From Acephala macrosclerotiorum (lineage: Eukaryota > Ascomycota > Leotiomycetes > Helotiales > Mollisiaceae), in NCBI GenBank assembly GCA_014904845.1, contig MU119288.1:24618-88617 (forward strand): a DNA stretch of 64,000 bases. The letters are read 5' to 3'. Position 1 is the stretch's first letter, and each line of letters opens with the position of its first letter. Below are positions 23,890 to 36,393 of this stretch, in pieces. Made by a program: the position numbers and the translations under genes. The notes beneath the pieces were generated by a model that saw only the letters and a program-made list of their open reading frames with translations, had not been told where the DNA came from and made no database searches.

Positions 23890-24957
23890 CAAAAAAGCGC
23901 AGATCCGTGTTGTGCACCTACAACCTGTGCTGGCAACGACAATATTTGCTGCGCCCTGGAGGTTATTGACTTGGATGATACAACGAGACAAGAATACTAT
24001 GCCCTTTCGTACGAATGGGGTGATGCAGATGCATCGGGATGTGAGATCCTCTTGAATGGAGTGAGATTTGCAGTCAGGACTAATCTTTGGTAAGCATTAT
24101 GATATGTAAGAGAAGAGGACAAGTACATCACGATTTGGATCGATGCTTTGTGCATTGAGCAGGAGAATGGAACGGAGAGCAACTATCAAGTAGGTTTCAT
24201 CTTGCCCTTTTTGGTGGCCTTGAGTGGCAAATGCACTAATCATTTAATAGGTTCAACGGATGAGCAGAATATATTCGAAAGCACTTAAAGTCATTGCATG
24301 GCTTGGGGCGGAAGATCTCAGCTTCCCTAAACAACCGTCTAGCGCTAAAACTTATGCCTTTGTCCGTCTGATGACTTGAACTATTCTTGCTCTGGACGAC
24401 TAGCTTCTGCTCGTATCACCAAGTCTAAACTCGAAGCAATAATTTAGAGGTCTGATGAGCAATCGAGGCTGAAGTCGCTTGCGGCCATCCAAGCGCAGAC
24501 CCATTGAGACCGCTTGTGGATTATCCAAGAACTCATACTTGCAAGTGATATCGAAATCCGGTGCGGAACACACACTATCACGTGGAACTGTCAGTTGCTT
24601 GGTAAAGACTGCATTGGTGGTGAAAAGGGCTACAGAAGGCCTTTATATACAAAATAGGGGGGTGGGGCACCCCACCCCCTTAATGAGGCCGGTGGCACCG
24701 CTATGTGGTCCCATGTCTCAACTGACAGGAACTCTTTACACGAGGCGTTTCTTCTTGTCGAAACACATCGACCTGAGATGTTGTTGCGTCGCTGCATCTA
24801 CGGGCTAATTCAAGAGGAGAGGTTGTGTAGACAGTACTTTCGCCTGGTTGATACTCGAAGCCTTTTAAAGCTCTTTGAGAACTTCAGCCAGTCGGAGTGC
24901 TCAGACCCACGAGACAAGGTGTGCGGTCTGTTATCGGTGGTTCCACCATGCTGCTGA
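23890..24957 (+). pseudogene. Second, badly eroded HET-domain gene
   Basis: The HET start is readable as CALEVIDLDD..YYALSYEWGDADASG and ILLNGVRFAVRTNLW (about 23945-24090). The next codons contain TAA (24091-24093) and TGA (24100-24102), then YITIWIDALCIEQENG. A normal-looking intron (about 24190-24250) follows, then VQRMSRIYSKALKVIAWLG, the standard continuation. After about 24380 the frame breaks down. The distal HET piece SDPRDKVCGLLSVV reappears at 24700-24957. The order of motifs is that of the YALSYxWGD-type HET subfamily, different from the neighbour at 21.7 kb, so this is not a tandem copy of that gene. Confidence 0.75.
24658..24679. repeat. Perfect 10-bp G/C inverted repeat
   Basis: Left arm GGGGGTGGGG (24658-24667), loop CA, right arm CCCCACCCCC (24670-24679). 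It lies inside the eroded HET gene, flanked by AT-rich DNA. It could form a hairpin or a G-rich structure, and no function is known. Confidence 0.8.
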
Positions 24958-25764
24958 GAAGCAGTTAAAGTGGGCTGCAGGGGGGCAGCCTATGAAATTG
25001 GGATGCTGATGATGGCTCATGAGTTGAAACGTCTTGACCACAAAGGACGGTGAGGACATTCGTGGCTCGAAAACATGATCAGTCATCTGGGAAAACGTCA
25101 ACTGCTCGAGCCTGCAGCAGGAGGGGATTTGCCGATTTCTGGATTCTCTTTCAGACAGAATAGGCGACGGCCATTAAAATCCGGTGCAGCCTTTTGGGAG
25201 AAACCTCTGGCGTGAGGAAACACGAGAAAGTGGAGATTTCTGATGTCGGAATATAGTAGTGTCGCATGGCCATCTGAGGTACAAAGCGAGAGCGATAAGA
25301 TCACGGTTCATACCGCCAATTCAATTGAGCCTAAGGACTTGGTATATCGTATAGATATCCGTAACTCCCTGAGCCTCTGATGAGGAAGTGGGGTCGTCTA
25401 CTGATGATAGGGTGGGTGTAGAATCTACTTTTCCCTGATGATCCGCGTCTGCTTCGGCCCACTTCCCTAACACATCACCCAGACCTTGTACGCGCACGCT
25501 ACAGAGACAGATTACATCTTTACATTTCCGCGCTCTGTTCTTTTGTTAAAATTTGCGAGGGAAATGTTGAGTTCAGATGCGTGTCTGTCGCTTGAAGAAG
25601 ATGTCACCTGCTCGCAAGTCTCTCACTGAAGTGCTGATATCAGGTCAATCATCACAGTAGCCTAGCTAAAAGCATCGCCATTCTCGTGTAAGATCTAGCA
25701 AACCCTGTCCAAGCTGCGCGTGACAACAATCCCCAAGTTCTCTTGCTGTCACAAAATAAGAGCT
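24958..25764. other. Intergenic, no gene seen
   Basis: Possibly includes the eroded 3' part of the HET remnant and the 3' end of the OYE gene. No family recognised. Confidence 0.4.
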
Positions 25765-27473
<1,709 letters not shown>

Positions 27474-27497
27474 TTATTAAGCGCATAGCAGCGAAAC

Positions 27498-27660
27498 TCG
27501 CTCGATGTCTGGCCATATTGACGACACTCGCCGTATGCCGAGCGAGGTACTGGTACATGCGGATTAAGCTCGCTGTCCTCGCTGTGGTGAGCTGAATCAG
27601 CGCAAGCGAGAGCTCGGCGAGCAACCAAGGGAGCGAGCAAGCGGCGAGCGAGACGGCGAG
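27498..27660. promoter_or_regulatory. Cluster of GCGAG/CTCGC elements in a divergent promoter
   Basis: The 663-bp spacer between the OYE gene (-) and the reductase gene (+) contains eleven GCGAG or CTCGC pentamers in about 165 bp, at about 27498, 27537, 27542, 27570, 27578, 27606, 27617, 27632, 27643, 27647 and 27656. Both orientations occur. Such density suggests a regulator-binding array, with the Zn2Cys6 protein encoded at 29.5 kb as the natural candidate, or else a short degenerate repeat. Pyrimidine/CAA-rich leader sequence follows up to the 27948 ATG. Confidence 0.5.
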
Positions 27661-27947
27661 GCTAGACCGTTTTCGGTGGGAGTAAGTCACGAGCGCTCAT
27701 GCTTGAGACTCGAAGATCAGTGCAGATGGAATTGCTGAACAATTGAGTTTCTGAAGCAGGGTTTGGACGTGAATTTGTGACGAAACAATATGAGATGCAG
27801 AATGGGGCTTGAAGGGTATAAGAAGAGAAGACTTTCCTTGAGACAGGAACTTCATCTCAACATCAACACCTTCAGCAAAACATTTAATACAAACAACAAT
27901 ACCATTCAGAATCAAGGAAACATCAACAAAACAACCCTCATCTTTCC

Positions 27948-29251
27948 ATGCCAAGAATTTTCAAGAAACTCGCCACAACACTTCGCAACCGGAACCACCA
28001 ATCACCCATGTCTGCCTCACCTCGAGTATTCGTGACCGGAGTCTCGGGATACGTCGGAGGACATACCGTCCTTCGCATATTCGAAAAGCATCCGGAGTGG
28101 CATGTTGTACTTTTAGTCCGAAACGAGGAGCAGAAGAAGACCGTTCTTGCAAAATGGCCACAGGCTGAAGTTGTCATTGGTGACTTGGATAACAAGGCGT
28201 TGATGATTAGCGAAGGGTCGAAGGCGGATGTCGTTCTTCGTATGTCGACTCCCCCAATTTTCCTTGGAACGAGTGCTAACCAAAGGAGCAGAAGCTGCAT
28301 CCTCTGATCATATCCCGGCTGTTAACGCGCTCATCGAGGGGTTGAGCCAGAAGAAACCTAATCCTGGGTATTTCATCCAAGTCACTGGAACTGGAATACT
28401 CAATGATGTCCCGAATGGCTTCGGTACGTACTACATCCATGATCCCCGCAATTTCACTGATTGTCGGTAGGAAATCCGTCAGACAAGGTCTACCATGATA
28501 TTGCCGACCTGGCAGAACTAACCTCGCTTCCGCTCGAGAACCATGTTCATCGCGATGTTGAAATGGCAGTCCTTGATGCACAGAAGAAGTTCAAGGTCCC
28601 AACAGCAATCCTGTCCCCTCCAACGATTCATGGTATTGGGAAAGGACCAGTGAAAACTCGCAGCATTCAAATCCCATTCATGGCTGAGTCTGTCTTGAAG
28701 CGGGGTAAAGGTTTCCAGATTCTCGAGGGACAGAACATTTGGGATGGTGAGCATAATACATTCAGAGTTCTCGGACCTCGACTAACATGAATTCCTAGCT
28801 ACGCACATCGATGATGTTGCTTCAGCATTCATCCTGCTCGCTGAAGAGGCTTTGAAGCCGAATGGTGGAAAGGCCCAATGGGGTGACAACGGTTATTACT
28901 TCGCCAGCGGACCTGAATTTGTAAGCACCCGCTCCTATCATTGACACAAATGGCTAAATCTAACTTGCTTAGAAATGGGGAGAAGTAGCAACTGCAATTG
29001 CCAACTTTGCCGCTAAGGACGGCTTGATTAAGTCTACCGAGGTCGACAAGCTTTCTGTAGCTGATGCTTCAGCGCTGCACCCATGGGCTCCTCTGATCTG
29101 GGGGGGCAATTGCAGGAGCAGATCTGATAGACTGCTTCAACTTGGATGGAAGCCGCAGGGACCAAGTATCTTTGAGAGTATCCCATCAATGGTCCTGCAG
29201 GAATCGAAGACCTTGGGTACCCAATCTTCCACCCTGACCTTCGACAAATGA
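27948..29251 (+). CDS. NAD(P)-dependent epimerase/reductase, extended-SDR (NmrA-like)
   Basis: Five exons (27948-28239, 28292-28423, 28471-28746, 28799-28920, 28973-29251) encode 366 residues. The N-terminal Rossmann motif is VFVTGVSGYVGGH (GxxGxxG). VVIGDLDNKALM precedes the second strand. QVTGTGIL, AILSPPTIHGIGKGP, THIDDVASAFILLAEEAL and YYFASGPEFKWGEV are typical of fungal NAD-dependent epimerase/dehydratase relatives that act on small molecules. A second in-frame ATG at 28008 (MSASPRVFVTG) lies just before the Rossmann fold and may be the true start; the first ATG adds a 20-residue basic leader. It shares a promoter with the OYE gene, so the two may act on the same substrate. That link is inference. 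Confidence 0.9.
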
Positions 29252-29529
29252 AGAGGAACCAAGACAATATTTGGCAGAAAGGACCAGCAGGGAAAGCGTC
29301 GCATGTAGCTAGGAGTTTTTGATATTGAAATCATCGAAAAGACAGCATTTTCATTAGTGATGGAAAGAATAGCGTGCAATTGGTGGATAGTGCTGACACA
29401 CCCTACCGCGGTATCAATGGTGGGGTTCAGCAGTGAAGTATCGCTGCACCTCACGGCAAGTGCCTTCATCTACTGTCGCATTAATCATCATTGCTTGCAT
29501 CACGATAGAGTTGCCACTCTAAGATCTCC

Positions 29530-31817
29530 ATGAATTCAATCGAAGTTGATGATCCAGGAGCTGTCTCACTCCACGCCAAGCCGTGTACGATCTGTCGTCG
29601 AAGAAAGGTCCGCTGTGACAAACTGCGACCGTGCAGCAACTGTGTCCGAAACAAACAAGTCTGTACTTACGAGACTTCAGACAGCAGGAACGATGGATCA
29701 AGACCGGAAGCAAACTCGCCTCAACCCGGCGATAATGATCTTCGCGAGAGGTTGGCGAGGCTGGAGCATTTGATGGCGACGATGATGGTTTCGAGGGAAG
29801 AGAATGCGACATCGACGTCCCGAGGGAGCCCTGAAGCCGCTGACCAGCCCCCGCTAAACAATTCTGCTAGAAAATCGAGTTCCCCAAACCCGCAAGGACT
29901 TCCAGCACACTCTCACAGACCAAGCACGTCCAGAGTTGTTAATACAGATGTTCCAACCGGACAAATCGTATTCCAGGAAGGATACAGTGGTTATTACGAT
30001 CTCGACTTCTGGCCGGGTTTGATATTCGAGGTATGCCGAGAGTGCATGACTTCATCCCAGAATCTAGCCGCGACTAAAATCTGTACAGATCGAAGACCTC
30101 AGACAACTCTTCGATGTTGCTCCAGCAGGAGACTCGACCTCCCAGTGGGCGTCCTACTCTGCTGTTGGTCTCTCCACGCCTCTTTCAGTGGCAGACCTCG
30201 TTTTGGCTCACCCCACCATCGAGGAGTCGAACATATTATGCAAGTACTTCTTCGAATGTGTCAACCCTTTCGTGCGTGTTCTGCATCAAGCGTTGTTTGC
30301 GAGAGACTTGGATCAATATCGTCGTGGTACTTTCATCAATCCTGCAGAGTTCGAGTCACTTTTGTTTTCGATATATACCCTCACTGTCAGCAGTCTTCGA
30401 CCTGAGATAGTTGAGAAAGCGTGTGGTTGTTCGAAGGGCTCTTTGTTGGCTCGATTCAGATATTCTACTCAAGTTGCGTTAGCCAAGATCAACTTCTTGC
30501 AGAGCAACAAAGTGGATACTATGAAGGCATTGCTCCATTACATCGTATGCAATCAGTCCTTTGGAAGCAGAAGCACATTTCTGACTAGGATCTTCTAGAC
30601 TTTCCTTTTCCAGCAGAACCTCTACAAAGATGGTGTTACTCTTCTCGGATCTGCTGCACATCTTGCGCGTAATTGGGGCATACACAAGGACCCGAGCCAT
30701 TTCCCTTTCTCACCATGGGTCTTCGAAATCCGGAGACGTAAATGGAACCATCTTTGTGTTCTTGATGCAATAGCCTTGACGTCGTATGGAGCTGAGTCAT
30801 GTCTGCCGGCAACGTCAGATGCGAGACCTCCGCAGAACGCCAATGACAGTGACTGGCATGCAAGCCGATTTGCTAAGCCGTCCTCGGTACCGACCAGTGT
30901 CGTAGGTTTCAAGGATATGACTTTCGCTCTTGTTCATCGAGAACTCGCAGATATGTCTCGAGAACTTACTAGGATACACTCCCATGACCTCAATCTGATG
31001 GGTGCCATTGTCAACCAGGTCGAGGAGAGTCTTACGCAGAAGTACTTGATAGCCATCGACACTAGCAGGCCATCGCAGACCATTGTGGCTGCTCTGATCC
31101 AAGTCCGACTAGCCAGTACACGATTATCAATACAGCATCGCCGAGCAATGAACTCTGATTCTGGAATTGAGAAAGAGAAGTCAGCAATATCCCCGAAGTC
31201 CTTGCAGAATGCTTACTTTCGAACAGGGTTTTCACTTCTGCAATCGAGCTTCTCGAAGCGTATGAATATCACTCCGCCACATATGCTCCTTTGAGCTGGG
31301 AGTGGGTATTCCAAACCACTGTACCTTGGCTCGCTCTCGCCATCGTGTTGACAGAGCTGCCGAAGTCCACGCAGCAGACAGATATCGAGCGTGCTCAGCT
31401 CCAAATCGAGAATTATTTCCACCGCTTCTCCGACCCCTCAGTTCCAGTCTCCAGCACACCAATGTGGAAGATGCTCGTAGGGCTTCGGAAACGTATGCAG
31501 GAGGATCCTGGCCCATCTCATATCCCAGTAAGCAGTGTGAGGGGCAGCGTTAGTCCTTCGCCAGGTTCTGGAGCTGGTCCTTCGGCGCTGGTGTTTACCG
31601 ATGACTTGATGGTAGATTTCGGGAATGAAGGACCAGCAGATACAAGATTCTGGAACAATGATCAACTAATGATGCAGGATGGGCAAGGATTTCCATGGTG
31701 AGTAGTTGCTGCTCTTCTGCCGAGGGTGATTTTGCTTACCAGTGCTGCAGGCTGAGTGATCAAATGTCGTTCAACAACGACACGACTTTCACCGGTTACC
31801 GGCATCCACCATCATAG
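29530..31817 (+). CDS. Zn2Cys6 transcription factor
   Basis: The N-terminal binuclear cluster is CTICRRRKVRC..CSNCVRNKQVC. A short coiled coil (LRERLARLEHLMATM) and a fungal-specific transcription factor domain (EIVEKACGCS, AAHLARNWGIHKDP, EIRRRKWNHLCVLDA) follow. Introns are clear at 30031-30088, 30545-30598 and 31698-31750. With only these the frame shifts by one base between 31120 and 31190. A fourth intron, 31116-31180 (GTACAC donor, CTGAT branch-like site, AAG acceptor), restores one frame of 685 residues. The alternative is a true one-base deletion. The C-terminus ends FTGYRHPPS. Its position next to the OYE/reductase pair suggests a local regulator. Confidence 0.85.
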
Positions 31818-33066
31818 TGACAATGAAAGTTACGAAATCGACAGATTTACAGAAGCGGTAATGCTGTTAATGTGTTTGGTGGGGTATGGTTGTCTTTTAA
31901 TCAGCTGCTTTACAAATGTTTGTGCCTTGCTGGTCGTTCAGTAAGCGACATCTTCGACGACTAAAGCAAGACGTCTCATTCGCTCCTTCGATTTACGGCC
32001 TCACGGCCTGGCTTGGAATCTTCTTTCTGCTATCTACCTTCGCTCCTTCCTTGATCACCTTGTACATTTCCTTGACGTGACTTTCGCTGTGCCATCTACA
32101 AGTAAATGCAACTTCTAGTAACAACAAATCCATTTTATTTTCTCGAACCTTTCGCCTGTCCTCGATGTCCCTGTAAGCCACCGTTATTCATACTCCTTTC
32201 CACCCTATTTCACAGTCTGGCAACCGTTGGGAGCTCCGCCCCTAGCTCCTGGGATGATACGGCCAAAGTAGTGCGTGCCAATTACCCCGCCATTGACCCC
32301 GCATTCCAGGCATGTTGACTTTTGCAGGGCATCCACAATCTGGGGATATGAACGAGCCTGATACTGTTGAACGGAGGTGTTTTTGGCTTGATCAATTGAT
32401 TGATTGAATCATTATTTTGCAGTCCGAATGCCCCCTTTTATTATGTCCTGCCGATCATCGTTTCAGAGTGAGGCATCGACCCCTGACTTGCGACAGATAC
32501 GGCGTCCTGAATAATTCGAACCGTCGAAGGTGCTTTACACGGGCAACGGCACCGATCACAAACAGTCGAACGTAGTTCGCATAACCTCGATTGCGGGAAT
32601 CATCGAAGCACCGACACATACCTTTCTCAGTGGATTCGATCCCACCAAGGAGCAGAACGAACGTGCAAAGCTTCCAATGCCGACACAACCTTCACCCTCT
32701 ATGACGCCCTGTTCCAAGCAATTTAGAGCTCCCCAAGCTCTCACATACCTCCTCGCGCTCTCTCCGGAATCATAGCCTCCTTCAATGCCGTCGAGCCCGA
32801 CTCCCTTTCCGAAACTACGTCGTCCAGACAATCTGCTACAATCCCCACGTTAAAAACTACCGACCCAGCAATGCCAGAGACAGGGCCGGCATCCAAAGCA
32901 GCTTCTACAAATTACGACGCGGCGTGTTGGCAGCTTTCAGATTTGAGCTGTCGTCGCTTTACTCGCTGTTACTGAGGCGGTCCAGCTTCCCTTTCGGTCG
33001 CAGCAACTCATCTAACAATATCACTCAACAAAAGTCCTCAGCAGCACTTTCCCGCTCGATCCTACT

Positions 33067-33225
33067 CCCGACTTTCCTGCTCCGACCGCCAATGGTGGTC
33101 GTCTAGATCTGCACTCGCGCGTCGATAGCCGTCAATAGGATATATCCTCCGAGTTCCCTCTCCAAACGCCAATGGTAATCGATCAACCTTGCAACCTCGA
33201 ACAGATAGCCGCTAAGAGGGTTGTG
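33067..33225 (+). repeat. Diverged tandem duplication, about 80-bp unit
   Basis: Two adjacent units share GCCAATGGT (33088 and 33168) and, about 40 bp later, GATAGCCG. A third, more diverged relative with GCCAATGG sits near 34199, about 1 kb away. Confidence 0.5.
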
Positions 33226-35035
33226 TCGACCTACCCAGGACCGTCTTGATTCCCAACTACCGCGAAATAGTCTGAATATTAGTGGTAGTAGTAGGACTTA
33301 TGAAACACATAAGGAGGGTCAAGTCACGTAAGTTCGTGGTTCTTTCCACACAAGAGGAAGCTCAGCTCAACTGATCTGGAAGCAGTTTCGGGAACAACGG
33401 GATTGGCAAGTCTAGAGGCAAGTCTGACTCGAATTTGAGTTGTAATTGGTCAACCCTGCAGCTGGGAGGGGGCTAAAGATCTCGAGATACTGGCCATGGC
33501 AGCAACATGGTGCTCGTATCTTCGAAGTTGGTGCACATCGGTGATCCTTGACTCTCGACCTTGTACGTAGTAGAATAGAAGTGAAAACAGAATAATAGAC
33601 TACCAGAACTTAAACTAGGTTCTCCTGCCCATTATTTGACTATGGATTGCATTATCTGTCAAACCTTAGATATGGCAGGAACAGGCTTGCAGGCTTCTAA
33701 AACTGTGGAGAGACAGCACTGCAGAGTTCCCACACGTGATGGGCTGCGCGTAGGTACCAAGACGAGACTGCCGGTTCCGACAATCTCCAAACTTCTCTTT
33801 CCAAGATCGACACATCTCTGCTCCTCCACATCACGAACCTTTACTCGATGCAATATCACAAGCTCTACCATAGATGCATGGATCAAGGTACGTAGCTTGG
33901 AGAAAATCCCCCGTCTTTGAGCTTGCTGCGCGCGCGCTTTAGCTGCAAGCTCGAGAAACACGATCGACGACGCGATGCAAATGGGCCAGTACGCTGACGC
34001 TTGTCCGCTTCAGATCGACCCATAACGCTTCCCGCACGGTCGAAGCAAGTTGCTCTTGCTCTTAACTCTTACAAACAAACCTCCTAAAAAAAATTTAGAT
34101 GGCAATATGCGCCTTCGAAAAGCTACGCCGTTTGTACCACCGAATCCGCCCATCCAAGTTCGAGAACAGATCTCCTGCTCTGACTTTCCTCTCCCACTGC
34201 CAATGGAAGGTGGTGGAATTTGCAATCTCGTGTCAACGATCGACGGAGATGAATAGCAGAGGTATTCACTCGAATCTTGGGTCATGGGATCACAAGCTCC
34301 CAGACGGTGTATAAATAGTTCTGCTGACGCGATTTTGTGGTAGCAGGGTTCTTGATAGCTTGTCATCTTTTCTGTATGGCTTGGTGAGTACGCCGGTTCT
34401 TCTCTCTCGCACTTTCCTCTACCGTGCTTCCCGCCTGTTGCATCGTCTGCTTCATCGTGCAGGGAACGTGATCCTTCGCTTCCCCAAGGGCCAAAGAGAT
34501 GAGCATTTTTGCCTGCTAGCAAGTGCTACACTGCTGTCAACTCGTGGGGATCACCCGAAGATTGACAACGGTTTTGCTGACCCCCCTCTCTTCCAGATCC
34601 CTTGGGAACCAGGGACTTCAGCCAATTATTGCCCGAGACTTCGAGCATGCAGTTATGGATGAGGATAGGAAGCAACCTCTCCACACCCTGGATCCGAGTC
34701 GAGTCGCCGTTCATCTGAGTTTGGTGGATATGAAGTCGTTGATGACGAGGGTAACGTTGTTAACACAGAAGAATATGAGATAGAAGCCGCCTTGGGACAC
34801 CGAAACCAAGAGACAAAGAAGATCGGGGGGCACAGAAGAAGACGAAGTACTACCTCGCTCTCCATACCTCTTCTAGGCTAACAAAGGAATCTAGTTCCAC
34901 CCGCAGGCAAAAATCGACAAGATGTGGAATGACATACCTCTTTGCGACGACCAATGGCTGGTGAATTGCGTCCTGGGGCGGATTACGGCAAGGTCCCTGC
35001 AAGTGTGCTTCGGTAAGGCTGCCGATCGCTAGTAT

Positions 35036-35900
35036 AAGAAGGCTCCCTGACACCGTTTGGAAAGGACATAAAGTTCGCATTTCTGGTTCTTCGTTGTTAC
35101 AGTAACACTCTGTGAGTACGGCAATTCACATCTCCTATCCCCTATCTTCCAGCTTCATCATTTCACCTCTATCCCACACGGCATTCCAGAGCCGAGATCA
35201 TTCTCGAGTTTCCTCCGGTAGCTTTTTGCTGCCATGAGCCACGCTGTTGCCAAGCTGTGAATCATGATTGGGTGGCTATTACTTCGATCTCTCTTCATAC
35301 TTATTGCTGTCGATGCAGCTTCTCCTCCTTCCACGCCAACTTCTATGATCAAAATATTAACCACATCATAGTGAATTGAGTGCCACCGAAATCTACATCC
35401 AAAAGATCAGCATCTCAGAGATTGTAGACAAGCTTCGTCCTTACAGTGCAGCACCAACCAAGCCAAGCAGTGGATCAGAGATTCTCGCCAAGTTCCCAAA
35501 CATCTGGCAGGACTTGACTTCTTCCATCGAAGGAAGTACACTGTCGGAAACCACACTGTCCGGATCTTTGATCTCAGATCTGGAAGCTTGTCCGAACTGC
35601 TTGCAGTCCAAAAGCAGGCATACCAGGAACCAGGAAAAACTCTAATGATAACGTTCACGACTGCGAAGCGCCTTTCGATGTTGAAGTGAAAAGATCTTTT
35701 CATCTTCTTCATTACACAACGGGATCAGAGATAGTCGCTTGACTAAGTTGGTGTGGCGTTACTGCAGAGCTCACGTCATCACCGCTTTGCTTAGTAAGGT
35801 CTACCTGGCTACCGAATAATATAAAAAGGTTCTCTAACACTGTTTGTGAAGAACACAACCTTCGCATTTCTATCTCTTCGTCATTAGGGTCCTGCGGGTA
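35036..35900 (+). repeat. Two diverged copies of a leader/promoter-like segment
   Basis: The segment at 35036-35115 (AAGGCTCCCTGACACCGTTTG, then TTCGCATTTCTGGTTCTTCG and GAGTACGG) resembles the one at 35825-35905 (AAGGTTCTCTAACACTGTTTG, then TTCGCATTTCTATCTCTTCG and GGGTACGT). The offset is about 790 bp. The second copy lies 250 bp upstream of the DUF1996 fragment. Positions are approximate. Confidence 0.55.
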
Positions 35901-36153
35901 CGTTGATTCCTCCCTTTCATCCTTTCCATCTGGCGCTTCGACGGCCTATCCCGCCGAGAGATCATCATTATCTCGGTGCTTTTGATGCCAAATCGTGAGA
36001 AGAGACGTTTGTTGCCAACCATGACACTATTGTCAACTTTCAGTAGGCCTCCGAACGGATGAGACTGTTCTCTCCCTGCTATTTATGAATGGAGCTTAAC
36101 AGTGCTGACTTTGAATTTCTTGCAGGTCCCCTTCTTCTCTTCGTGTTGAAGAA

Positions 36154-36393
36154 ATGAATTACAAGAACAGTGTTGGAGCTTTGCTCTTCTCTGGTGCCCC
36201 GGCTGCAGCTTTTTGGCGTATGCCTTGCAGAGCCCGCTCAGGCCTTGCTCGTATTGATCCCCTTGTCAGCAATGGAACTCTCTCTGAGCATGCCCATGCG
36301 ATTAGTGAGTCTGATGATAAGCTCCATCTCAATCTGTCAATGCGGGGTCCACCGCCAACCATGTATCCGAAACACAAAGGGCTTGCCAGGTGA
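36154..36393 (+). pseudogene. DUF1996 secreted-protein fragment (first exon only)
   Basis: From the ATG at 36154 a short signal-peptide-like start (VGALLFSGAPAAA) leads into FWRMPCRARSGLARIDPLVS and LSEHAHAI, the conserved beginning of fungal DUF1996 proteins. These are usually 350-500 residues, secreted, and often carry a WSC domain. A splice donor GTGAGT follows HAHAI exactly where the family has an intron, but no downstream exon with the rest of the domain can be found before 37 kb. The frame read through ends at 36393. I infer a 3'-truncated gene copy. Confidence 0.6.

Larger units (their letters stand above)
31818..36153. other. Gene-poor region, no supported gene
   Basis: About 4.3 kb with no recognisable intact gene. 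At 32520-33110 there are three overlapping open stretches in different frames, which could be an eroded gene, but no family is recognised. An open 90-codon stretch at 35376-35645 (IYIQKISISEIVDKLRPYS) lacks a convincing start and homology. A TATAAATAG box (about 34310) and two related leader-like segments (35040 and 35825) suggest several dead promoters. Confidence 0.4.
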
